NCBI RefSeq assembly: GCF_003148495.1
Contig: NZ_QGGH01000004.1
Coordinates: 310,001-374,000 of the forward strand
Direction: 5' to 3'
Origin: Mesorhizobium loti
GTDB lineage: Bacteria; Pseudomonadota; Alphaproteobacteria; Rhizobiales; Rhizobiaceae
DNA length: 64,000 nt
Part shown: positions 1 through 6,834 of the stretch, piece after piece
Position numbering within the stretch: position 1 is the first letter of the stretch
How the letters are laid out: each line of letters begins with the position of its first letter
Made by a program: the position numbers and the translations under genes
The notes under the pieces: model-generated
Told to the model about the DNA's origin: nothing
The model's input: the letters and a program-made list of their open reading frames with translations, nothing else
Databases searched by the model: none

Positions 1-1199
1 TCGGCATCGGCGGCTCCGATCTCGGCCCGGCCATGGCGACGCTGGCGCTGGCGCCCTATCATGACGGGCCGCGCGCGCATTACGTCTCCAACATCGACGG
101 CGCCCATATCCACGACACGCTGAAGGGGCTGTCCGCCGAAACCACGCTTTTCATCATCGCCTCCAAGACCTTCACCACCGTCGAGACGATGACCAATGCC
201 CAGACGGCGCGCGACTGGGTGCAGAAGGCGCTCGGCAAGGAAGCGGTCGGCAAGCATTTCGCCGCTGTCTCGACCGCGCTCGACCTGGTGGCCAAGTTCG
301 GCATCGCGCCGGATCGCGTCTTCGGCTTCTGGGACTGGGTCGGCGGCCGCTATTCGCTCTGGGGCGCCATCGGCCTGCCGGTGATGATCGCTGTCGGCCC
401 GAGGAATTTTCGTGCCTTTCTCGATGGCGCGCATGAGATGGACGAGCATTTCCGCATCGCGCCCGTGCAGGAGAACCTGCCGGCGCTGCTGGGGCTGGTC
501 GGCTGGTGGCATCGCGTGATCTGCGGCTACCCGGCTCGCGCCGTCATCCCTTATGACCAGCGCCTGTCCAGGCTGCCTGCCTATCTGCAGCAGCTCGACA
601 TGGAATCGAACGGCAAGAGCGTCACCCTCGAAGGCACGGCTGCGGCGACGCCGACCGGACCGCTGGTCTGGGGCGAGCCCGGCACCAACGGCCAGCATGC
701 CTTCTTCCAGCTGCTGCATCAGGGCACCGATTTCATCCCGGTCGAGTTCCTCGCCGCGGCCATCGGCCACGAGCCCGATCTCAAGCATCAGCATGATCTG
801 CTGCTCGCCAACTGCCTGGCGCAGTCGGAAGCGCTGATGAAGGGCCGCACGCTTGAGGAGGCCCGCGCCCAGATGCTGGCCAAGGGCATGAAGCCGGCCG
901 AGGTCGACAAGATAGCCCCGCACCGCGTCTTCTCCGGCAACCGGCCCTCGGTGACCATCCTCTACCGCAAACTCGACCCGCGCACCTTCGGCCGGCTGAT
1001 CGCGCTCTACGAGCACCGCGTCTTCGTCGAGGGTACGCTGTTCAACATCAACTCCTTCGACCAGTGGGGCGTCGAGCTTGGCAAGGAACTGGCCACCGGC
1101 CTTTTGCCTGTCGTGGAGGGCAAGGAAAGTGCCGCGAAGCGAGACGCATCGACCGCTGGCCTTGTGGGATTCATCCACCATTTGCGTGGCTCGGAGTGA
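1..1199 (+). CDS. pgi: Glucose-6-phosphate isomerase, 3' part (5' end outside window)
   Basis: Interconverts glucose 6-phosphate and fructose 6-phosphate in the cytoplasm. The reading frame is already open at the window edge: codons from base 3 read GIGGSDLGP, the conserved sugar-phosphate loop that lies about 145 residues into a full protein, so the N-terminal quarter is missing. Both family signatures are present: DWVGGRYSLWGAIG at about 333-375, and FNINSFDQWGVELGK shortly before the end. In most rhizobia this enzyme serves gluconeogenesis and polysaccharide supply because sugars go through the Entner-Doudoroff route. The next gene starts within 6-8 bases of the stop, so the two are probably co-transcribed. 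Confidence 0.97.
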   Translation, partial: GIGGSDLGPAMATLALAPYHDGPRAHYVSNIDGAHIHDTLKGLSAETTLFIIASKTFTTVETMTNAQTARDWVQKALGKEAVGKHFAAVSTALDLVAKFGIAPDRVFGFWDWVGGRYSLWGAIGLPVMIAVGPRNFRAFLDGAHEMDEHFRIAPVQENLPALLGLVGWWHRVICGYPARAVIPYDQRLSRLPAYLQQLDMESNGKSVTLEGTAAATPTGPLVWGEPGTNGQHAFFQLLHQGTDFIPVEFLAAAIGHEPDLKHQHDLLLANCLAQSEALMKGRTLEEARAQMLAKGMKPAEVDKIAPHRVFSGNRPSVTILYRKLDPRTFGRLIALYEHRVFVEGTLFNINSFDQWGVELGKELATGLLPVVEGKESAAKRDASTAGLVGFIHHLRGSE

Positions 1200-1204
1200 A
1201 AAGT

Positions 1205-1927
1205 TTGGCAGACATCAAGGGAATATTGTTCGACAAGGATGGAACGCTTGTCGACTTCAACGCGACCTGGCTCGGCATTGCCGACTTCATGGCCATGGAT
1301 GCGTCGGAAGGCGATCGCTGGAAAGCCGACAGGCTGCTGGCCGCTGCCGGTTTCGATTTCACCAACAAGCGCTTCAAGCCGGACTCGATCTTTGCGTCGG
1401 GCACCAATCTCGACGTCGTCGAATTGTGGTTCCCGCGCCTGTCCAACGAGGACCAGATGCTTGCGGTTGCCCGCTTCAACGAGATCACCTCGATGCAGGG
1501 CTCGGCAATGGCGGTGGCGCTGCCGGGCATCGTCGACACGCTGACGGCACTGCACAGGAAGTCCTACCGGCTTGGCGTTGCCACCAACGATTCGACCAGC
1601 GGTGCGGAAAAGACGCTGGTCACGCTTGGCGTCGCCCAATTGTTCGACGCGGCCTATGGCTACGACGCGGTGGCCAATCCGAAGCCGGCGCCCGACACCA
1701 TCCTGGCCTTCAGCGATCTCACCGGCCTAAGGCCGGCGGAGATCGCCATGGTCGGCGATAACAGGCATGACCTCGAAATGGCGCGCGCCGGCGGCTGCGG
1801 GCTGGCGGTCGGCGTGCTCTCCGGCACCGGCACACGCGAATCGCTGTCCGGCATTGCCGACGTCGTTCTCGATTCGGTTGCCGATCTGCCTGACTTTCTC
1901 TCGGCGCGGGTCAAGGAGACGATCTGA
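1205..1927 (+). CDS. HAD-superfamily phosphatase (phosphoglycolate phosphatase-like)
   Basis: A hydrolase of about 240 residues with all four HAD motifs in order: FDKDGTL near the N-terminus (nucleophile Asp), ATNDS (motif II), NPKPAPD (motif III Lys) and VGDNRHDLEMA (motif IV acidic pair). A cap domain sits between motifs I and II, as in Gph/PGP-type enzymes. Start choice: GGAG at 1193-1196 stands 8 bases before TTG 1205. An in-frame GTG at 1196 overlaps the pgi stop but has no ribosome-binding site, and the longer frame from 1064 lies inside pgi. The substrate cannot be told from sequence; phosphoglycolate or another small sugar phosphate is likely. Tight linkage to pgi suggests one transcript. 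Confidence 0.88.
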   Translation: MADIKGILFDKDGTLVDFNATWLGIADFMAMDASEGDRWKADRLLAAAGFDFTNKRFKPDSIFASGTNLDVVELWFPRLSNEDQMLAVARFNEITSMQGSAMAVALPGIVDTLTALHRKSYRLGVATNDSTSGAEKTLVTLGVAQLFDAAYGYDAVANPKPAPDTILAFSDLTGLRPAEIAMVGDNRHDLEMARAGGCGLAVGVLSGTGTRESLSGIADVVLDSVADLPDFLSARVKETI

Positions 1928-2323
1928 CTCCAACGCCGGGGCAAAATCAACTTGGACTTTCCCGCCAACGGCTGAGATCGGGTGGAAAGCGGGCAGATTT
2001 CGGGGAAGCAGCTCAGGAAAGCAGACATGCAGTCGCTCGCTTCTATGTCTGCCATGGGCCGAAAGCCGTCGTTTGAGGTTGTAGGCTGCCACTTGGGGGC
2101 ACTACCCGCGTGGCAAAAATGGAGCGCGTTGCTAACATTCGGTCAGAGGGCGTGTCTGTAACCACATTCCTCAAAGCAGGCGGCATAGCCGTTAGCAAAC
2201 AACTGCTCCGGATTTGTCGCGCCGCCCTTTCCGCCCACAACGGTGGGCACGGCCGGTGCACGATCCAGGAGGCCATCTTCGCTTCGGATGCGCCACTACG
2301 ACCGCCATTGGCCGTACCCGCTG
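1928..2323. other. Intergenic stretch without a convincing gene
   Basis: About 400 bases between the HAD gene and the convergent SDR gene. Short frames exist on both strands (for example 2043-2276 minus and 2110-2427 plus), but none has a recognisable domain, a good ribosome-binding site or coding-like codon use. It marks the left border of a group of accessory genes and may hold decayed sequence. No terminator hairpin with a T-run was seen. Confidence 0.4.
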
Positions 2324-3202
2324 TCAGATCATGTTCGACATTCCGAGCGCAGTCAGCAGGTTGTTTTGAATGGGAGCGACGGCCTGATTCAGTCCCTCCA
2401 CCCCGAAGTCCATGCCCTCTGGCATGACGACGGTGCGCAATGGGCGCCGTTCCGTAGCCTCGACTAGCCGTGCGATGGCGTCAGCCACCAACTGAGGGCG
2501 GGGTGGATTCGCAGGATCAAGTGCCTGGTCGGAGTTGTTTTTGATTTGGCCTGGGACCGACGCAACAGCGCCATATGTCGCCAATACCTGTTCGTCGGAG
2601 GGCGCTGGGCTGGATGGAAGCAGATTGCTCGGAAATGGCCCCGGTTCCACGATCACTGAGTCAACCCCGAAGCTGGACAGTTCATATCGATACGCCTCGG
2701 CTAGCGCTTCAAGCGCAAACTTGCTGGCGGAATAAACACCAAAGAACGGAACGATGACGCGCCCCATCAACGAGGTCACATGGATGAGGACGCCGCTACC
2801 CGCTGCACGCATATGTGGTAGTACGGCGCGATCGGCCCTTACAGCCCCAAAAAAATTCACGGCAAATTGCTGCTCGATGTCTGCCACCGTGTAGGCTTCG
2901 GTCACGCCGACGAACATCGTGCCTGCGTTGTTGACGAGCGCATCGATTCTGCCGTGTTGCTTGACCACCCGATCGATCGCAGCGTTGACCGACGCTTCGT
3001 CCGTTACATCCATCTCAATGACCTGCAGGAGATGCCCTCCGGTTTTTGCAGCGTCGATTAGCTCGCTGCCGATTTGGCTGTTTTTGCCTTCGATGTCGCG
3101 CATGGTCGCGACCACCACGTGACCGCGCCTGGCGAGCTCCAAGGCGGTGAGCTTTCCAAAACCGCTGCTCGCCCCGGTAACAACTGCAACCTTACTGCTC
3201 AT
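2324..3202 (-). CDS. Short-chain dehydrogenase/reductase (classical SDR)
   Basis: A 292-residue NAD(P)-dependent oxidoreductase. It has the Rossmann motif TGASSGFGK near residue 9, the NNAG motif near residue 92, a catalytic Ser (VTSLMGR) and the YSASK catalytic pair. An extended C-terminal region (about residues 200-292) is unusually long for a classical SDR and resembles short-chain enzymes annotated as ketoreductases. The substrate is unknown. It is divergent from a TetR-family gene, with two palindromes in the 127-base gap, so repression by that regulator and release by a small-molecule ligand is the likely control. Codon use is less GC-biased than in the neighbouring core genes, in keeping with an accessory gene. 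Confidence 0.85.
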   Translation of the reverse strand: MSSKVAVVTGASSGFGKLTALELARRGHVVVATMRDIEGKNSQIGSELIDAAKTGGHLLQVIEMDVTDEASVNAAIDRVVKQHGRIDALVNNAGTMFVGVTEAYTVADIEQQFAVNFFGAVRADRAVLPHMRAAGSGVLIHVTSLMGRVIVPFFGVYSASKFALEALAEAYRYELSSFGVDSVIVEPGPFPSNLLPSSPAPSDEQVLATYGAVASVPGQIKNNSDQALDPANPPRPQLVADAIARLVEATERRPLRTVVMPEGMDFGVEGLNQAVAPIQNNLLTALGMSNMI

Positions 3203-3242
3203 TTTCTCGATCCTCTCGCTTGCCCACCTAACGGGGCAAGCG

Positions 3243-3268
3243 AGATATATACAGACCTGTATGTATCT
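3243..3268. promoter_or_regulatory. Palindromic operator, probable TetR-family binding site
   Basis: A 26-base inverted repeat with the core ATACAG-AC-CTGTAT (3249-3262, perfect) flanked by AGATAT and GTATCT (one mismatch). It lies 40 bases upstream of the SDR start and between two divergent genes, the usual place for a TetR autoregulatory operator. Confidence 0.7.
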
Positions 3269-3284
3269 TGCAATGGGAAAATAG

Positions 3285-3298
3285 ACAGACTATTCTGT
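3285..3298. promoter_or_regulatory. Second palindrome in the SDR/TetR intergenic region
   Basis: ACAGA-CTAT-TCTGT is a perfect 5-4-5 inverted repeat. It shares the ACAG/CTGT half-sites of the larger palindrome at 3243-3268, with dyad centres 36 bases apart. It lies 31 bases before the TetR gene and probably serves as its autoregulatory site. Confidence 0.55.
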
Positions 3299-3329
3299 TT
3301 CTACACCGAACGCGCACCGGCAGGCGAGA

Positions 3330-3956
3330 ATGAAAACTTTGGATGTGAGTGAGTACCTCGACCTGGAATCGCGGTCGCTGGACGCCCTGGCTCCGCGACA
3401 GCGAATTCTGAAAACAGCGTCCGAGCTATTTTATCGGAACAGCATCCATACCGTGGGAATCGATCGCATCATCGCCGAGAGCGGCGTCGCAAAGATGACG
3501 TTCTATAAGCACTTCCCCTCGAAGGCCAATCTTGCAGCTACCTATCTGCGCCATAAAAGCGCGCTGTGGTTCGACATGCTGGCGACTGCGACTGAACAAG
3601 CTGGACCGGCACCGCTGGATCGCGTGCTGGCCATTTTCGACGCACTGAACGCGTCCTTTCAAGCGCCTACTTTTCGCGGCTGTCCTTTCGTTCGCGGGCT
3701 GGCCGAGTTCGGACCGGACGCGGAAACGCCAGAGGTGCAGGCAACGCTCGCAGCTTACTTCCATGACCTACGTAAGTTTGTCGCGTCGCTCGTCCAGCCC
3801 TTGAAGTTGAAAAATCAAGAGAGCGTGGTCGTTCAGATTCTCGCACTCATCCAGGGCTCGCTCGTGAACGCGCAAGCCATGCGGGGGGGCGTTGAACCGC
3901 TTGCAACGCGCGATGCGGCCAAGGTGCTGCTCGAGGCTGCGGTTCAGCGCGGCTGA
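3330..3956 (+). CDS. TetR/AcrR-family transcriptional regulator
   Basis: A 208-residue one-component repressor. The N-terminal helix-turn-helix spans about residues 24-70: RQRILKTASELFYRNSIHTV, then GIDRIIAESGVAKMTFYKHFPSK, with the typical TFYKHFPSK recognition helix. The C-terminal domain (about 80-208) would bind a hydrophobic ligand and dimerise; it has a CPF motif as in the YxaF/LmrA-like branch. It is divergent from the SDR gene, and two related palindromes fill the gap. The expected role is repression of the SDR gene and of itself. The ligand is unknown. Confidence 0.9.
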   Translation: MKTLDVSEYLDLESRSLDALAPRQRILKTASELFYRNSIHTVGIDRIIAESGVAKMTFYKHFPSKANLAATYLRHKSALWFDMLATATEQAGPAPLDRVLAIFDALNASFQAPTFRGCPFVRGLAEFGPDAETPEVQATLAAYFHDLRKFVASLVQPLKLKNQESVVVQILALIQGSLVNAQAMRGGVEPLATRDAAKVLLEAAVQRG

Positions 3957-4092
3957 CTGTGCCTGCGGCGCCTAGTGGTCAGATCAGACGAAAAACGTGG
4001 CCACAGGCCGAGCGCGAGAATTCGGCGGCGAATAGAGCAAATTCGCCGCAACTCGATGAAGAAAAACTAAGTACGATCAATGAGGACAATCG

Positions 4093-4428
4093 ATGCATAT
4101 TCCAGCTAACAAATCGAGAGAAATAAATACTTTAGAGGGCACGATATGGAAATATTTCCTAAACAGCGAGGTAGGAATTTCATATCAGACACTGACGATG
4201 AGAAGCCCGCTAACAGGTCAGCACCTAAATAAGGAAACCAACGAGATATATTTCATTGTTAAAGGAACGGCCAAATTTATCGTTGGCGATAAGGAGTACG
4301 ACGTGGGTGAGAAAGACGTCGTGGTCGTTGAAGCAGGCATTGCCCACTACATTGAAACCGGCGCGCTTACCTACCTAACTGTCACAAGGCCGGACTGGAA
4401 ATTCGAGCAATATCAACACGTGGATTAG
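4093..4428 (+). CDS. Single-domain cupin protein
   Basis: A 111-residue protein with one beta-barrel cupin fold. The first cupin motif is partly degenerate (GQHLNKETNEIYFIVKG, with His and Glu in place), followed by a GDKEYDVGEKDVVVVEAG turn and HYIETG in motif 2. This resembles the small mannose-6-phosphate-isomerase-like cupins, which may bind a metal or only a ligand. GAGGA lies upstream of the ATG. The gene and its leader (about 4030-4430) are clearly AT-richer than everything around them and use codons such as AAA, ATA and TTA, which suggests recent acquisition. No partner gene is evident and the function is unknown. Confidence 0.75.
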   Translation: MHIPANKSREINTLEGTIWKYFLNSEVGISYQTLTMRSPLTGQHLNKETNEIYFIVKGTAKFIVGDKEYDVGEKDVVVVEAGIAHYIETGALTYLTVTRPDWKFEQYQHVD

Positions 4429-4568
4429 CGAGACGGTCAATGACGCCAGGGGCCACGGTTTCCCGTAAGGTTCATTCCTTCCAGAAATTTTCAGAGCATA
4501 TGGAGTGCGAGGGTCCGTGGCGGTGGCCCAGTGTAAAGTGGCGCCCCAGTAACTGGCGAAGGTAGCGT

Positions 4569-4592
4569 GCCGCCCGCTTTATAGCGGGCGGC
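4569..4592. terminator. Strong GC hairpin between the cupin and reductase genes
   Basis: A perfect 10-base stem GCCGCCCGCT / AGCGGGCGGC with a TTAT loop, 11 bases beyond the stop of the minus-strand reductase gene. There is no T-run on either side, so it is a candidate transcript-end or RNA-stabilising hairpin, not a canonical intrinsic terminator. Confidence 0.5.
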
Positions 4593-4603
4593 CGCAATCT
4601 ACA

Positions 4604-5338
4604 TCAAGCAGACAAAGACCGATTGGTTGCGACTGCGCCAGTTCGGGTGAACTCTACATCCGGCTTGGAGAACGACGCCATGATAGCGTCGCGGTTCAAT
4701 GGAGCGCGTTTCCTGTCAGCGGCGGTGAGCGCAGCCTTGAGTTCGTCGGCGGTCAACTCAGTGCAATAGGCAGGAGTGCCCGGCTGCAGTCGCCAGGACT
4801 CTTCGAGAGTGCCCGCATCCACCGTATCGAAGCCGGTGACGCTGACGAGATCGGAGACAAGTGCTTTGGCTGCGGCGTCGTCACCCGAGATCGGGATCGC
4901 AATGCGACCTGGAACACCGGCCTCCAAGCCGGCCTCGGCTAAGGTTAGCGAGAGCAAGGCGTTCCAAGCCTTAACAAGGGGACGTCCGACTTGCGCGCTG
5001 GCCCAAACGGTCTCCGGCTTGCCGCTATCCACCTCGGAGATTTTGGTGTCACGGGCTGGATAGTAGTTGGATGTGTCTACCACGATTGCACCAGCAGGGG
5101 CGCCGGCAAGAACCGTTGCCAGGTCTGGGTTCTTGGCAAAGGGCACTGAGAGGATGACCACATCGGCATCTAGCACTGCCGCCTCTCTCTCAACGGCCTG
5201 GATGCCGGTGCCAGCAACTGTGTCCGCCAGACTTTCGGGGCCACGCGAGTTGGCCAGTTTCACCTGGTGGCCGGCGGCGTCCAGCTTCTTTGCGACCAGC
5301 GAGCCGATGTTGCCGGCCCCAATGATTCCGATTTTCAT
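4604..5338 (-). CDS. NADPH-dependent F420 reductase-like oxidoreductase (NAD-binding domain 2)
   Basis: About 244 residues. The N-terminus MKIGIIGAGNIGSLVAKKL carries the GxGxxG dinucleotide-binding motif, followed by NSRGPESL, which would contact an NADP phosphate. The family (F420_oxidored, COG2085) includes F420:NADP oxidoreductases and many bacterial members that do not use F420, so the substrate is open. The reading frame extends 41 codons upstream into the MarR gene, but the extension is not protein-like and ATG 5338 is preceded by an AAAGGATATGAA-type ribosome site. It lies 17 bases downstream of the MarR gene, suggesting a two-gene unit controlled by that repressor. Confidence 0.82.
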   Translation of the reverse strand: MKIGIIGAGNIGSLVAKKLDAAGHQVKLANSRGPESLADTVAGTGIQAVEREAAVLDADVVILSVPFAKNPDLATVLAGAPAGAIVVDTSNYYPARDTKISEVDSGKPETVWASAQVGRPLVKAWNALLSLTLAEAGLEAGVPGRIAIPISGDDAAAKALVSDLVSVTGFDTVDAGTLEESWRLQPGTPAYCTELTADELKAALTAADRKRAPLNRDAIMASFSKPDVEFTRTGAVATNRSLSA

Positions 5339-5355
5339 TTCATATCCTTTGGTTT

Positions 5356-5796
5356 TCAAATTTTGGCAGGGTGAGCGAAGTGATGAAGAGTGTCTCGCAG
5401 CGCCATGATCTCGTCCTCGGACATTTGACAGGCACTCTTTATCTTGCCGGAGATGCTCCAAACCGCGTCCTGGATGCTGCGAGCGGCAGGCGTGAGATCG
5501 ACAAGGACCCGGCGTTCGTCCTCAGGATCGCGCATTCGCGTCACCATCCCGCAGGTCTCGAGCCGCTTGAGCAATGGCGTGATCGTGCCGGTGTCCATGC
5601 CCAAAGCGTTTCCAAGATCACCGACGGTCCGAGGCGCGGACGTATAGAGCTCCAGCATCACAAGATACTGGGGAAAGGTCAGGCTCAGCGGATCGAGGAA
5701 CGGCTTGTGCATGCGTGCCATCCGACCCGCCGCCCCGTAGAGGGCGAACGAGATTTGCATCCGAACCTGTTGTGATGGGCTTTTTTTAGGTGCCAT
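5356..5796 (-). CDS. MarR-family transcriptional regulator
   Basis: A 146-residue winged-helix regulator. The core is LTFPQYLVMLELY, then TVGDLGNALGMDTGTITPLLKRLE (recognition helix) and the wing RDPEDERRVLVDLT. It resembles the OhrR/MarR group but lacks the N-terminal reactive Cys of OhrR; its two cysteines are at about positions 85 and 121. It precedes the NADPH reductase gene in the same direction. A perfect 18-base palindrome upstream (5840-5857) is the likely binding site, so it probably represses itself and the reductase. The inducer is unknown. Confidence 0.88.
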   Translation of the reverse strand: MAPKKSPSQQVRMQISFALYGAAGRMARMHKPFLDPLSLTFPQYLVMLELYTSAPRTVGDLGNALGMDTGTITPLLKRLETCGMVTRMRDPEDERRVLVDLTPAARSIQDAVWSISGKIKSACQMSEDEIMALRDTLHHFAHPAKI

Positions 5797-5839
5797 ACCG
5801 TAACCTAAAGAGACAAATTAGAGTTCACTGGTGAGCTAG

Positions 5840-5857
5840 TATCTAGCGCGCTAGATA
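5840..5857. promoter_or_regulatory. Perfect 18-base palindrome, probable MarR operator
   Basis: TATCTAGCGCGCTAGATA is identical to its reverse complement and lies 44 bases upstream of the MarR start, where promoter elements are expected. The rest of 5797-6117 holds no other recognisable feature. Confidence 0.7.
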
Positions 5858-6117
5858 ATTATCCTTCTGGAGAATTGCAACCTCCCAGGTTCGACGCTGC
5901 TATGGCAGCTTCTCGCCAAGTCGAGCAGGTCCCGTTCCGAGGGCGGGCCAGCCGCGTCGGAGCCGTTTCCTACTTCAAGCCCAAACGGCGGGAATCAGGC
6001 GCAAAACGGCCAACGCGATGCCGCAGTCGAATGTCTGCTTTCAGGTAACGGCCAGCAACGTCGTTGCGGCAAAGATGGAGGTCGAATCCGGTCATTCCGA
6101 GTGACTGGGTTTTGATC

Positions 6118-6834
6118 TCAGCGCCAGCGGTCTTCCGCCTCAAAGGAAAACACACCGCTCGGCTTGGTCGCGGCACCCTTCGCATCGCCGAAATCCGGCA
6201 CCCGGTATTCGGCGAGTAACCGTAGCCGCGACAGCGGCAGGTCGGTGCGGCGGGGATCGCCGACCAGCACTTCGATGCCGGCTGCCAGGCAGCGATCGAG
6301 GAACGGGATGACGCGCAGAGCGACCTCGCGGCCGTAGAACACGTCCCCTGCAAGCACGAGGTCGACGGCCGGCGGACGACCCGTGGTGATGTCCTTGTCG
6401 ACAATGATGATCTCGACGCCGTTGGCTGCGGCATTGAGGCCGATCGCGGCTACGCCGTTGCGGTCGATCTCGGCGGCGATTACTTCGCGTGCCCCAGCTT
6501 TCGCGGCGGCGATGCCGACAAGGCCGGAACCGGCACCGAGGTCGAGCACGCGGCGACCCGCCACGGTCATCGGATGGTCGAGGACATAGCGCGCGAGCAC
6601 GGCGCCGCCGGCCCATATATAGGCCCAGTAGGGCGGTTGTGGCTCCGGCACGTCTTCCGCATCGTCTTCGGGCTCGACGAGCCGCCTCAATCCGCTGCCG
6701 GGGTGAGCCGTGTAAAACTGGATTTCTGGGAGCGCAGGCACAGGGACAAGGCGCATGTTCGCCTTGATGAACGTCGCCGGGTCGAGGCGCGAGCACCGAT
6801 CCGGTGCGTCGTTGTCGGCAAGATCGTCATCCAC
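6118..6834 (-). CDS. Class I SAM-dependent methyltransferase (protein-lysine/ETFB methyltransferase-like)
   Basis: 238 residues. The motif DPATFIKAN at the N-terminus, then PPYWAYIWAGGAVLARYVLDHP, the SAM-binding motif VLDLGAGSGLVGIAAAKAGA, AAEIDRNGV and DLVLAGDVFYG match the family of small methyltransferases annotated as nicotinamide N-methylase-like or ETFB lysine methyltransferase. The start is GTG 6834, whose first base is shared with the stop codon of the acyl-CoA ligase, so translation is coupled. Linkage to a fatty-acid activating enzyme would fit methylation of the electron-transfer flavoprotein that serves acyl-CoA dehydrogenases, but this is inference. Confidence 0.8.
   Translation of the reverse strand: MDDDLADNDAPDRCSRLDPATFIKANMRLVPVPALPEIQFYTAHPGSGLRRLVEPEDDAEDVPEPQPPYWAYIWAGGAVLARYVLDHPMTVAGRRVLDLGAGSGLVGIAAAKAGAREVIAAEIDRNGVAAIGLNAAANGVEIIIVDKDITTGRPPAVDLVLAGDVFYGREVALRVIPFLDRCLAAGIEVLVGDPRRTDLPLSRLRLLAEYRVPDFGDAKGAATKPSGVFSFEAEDRWR

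Noticed and set aside
2043..2276. Small frame in the 1.9-2.3 kb gap
   Set aside because: No ribosome site and no recognisable domain; not enough to call a gene or a pseudogene.
4530..4600. Possible insertion-sequence end near the cupin gene
   Set aside because: The hairpin and a GTAAAGTGGCGCC-like stretch look suggestive, but there is no transposase, target duplication or second end.
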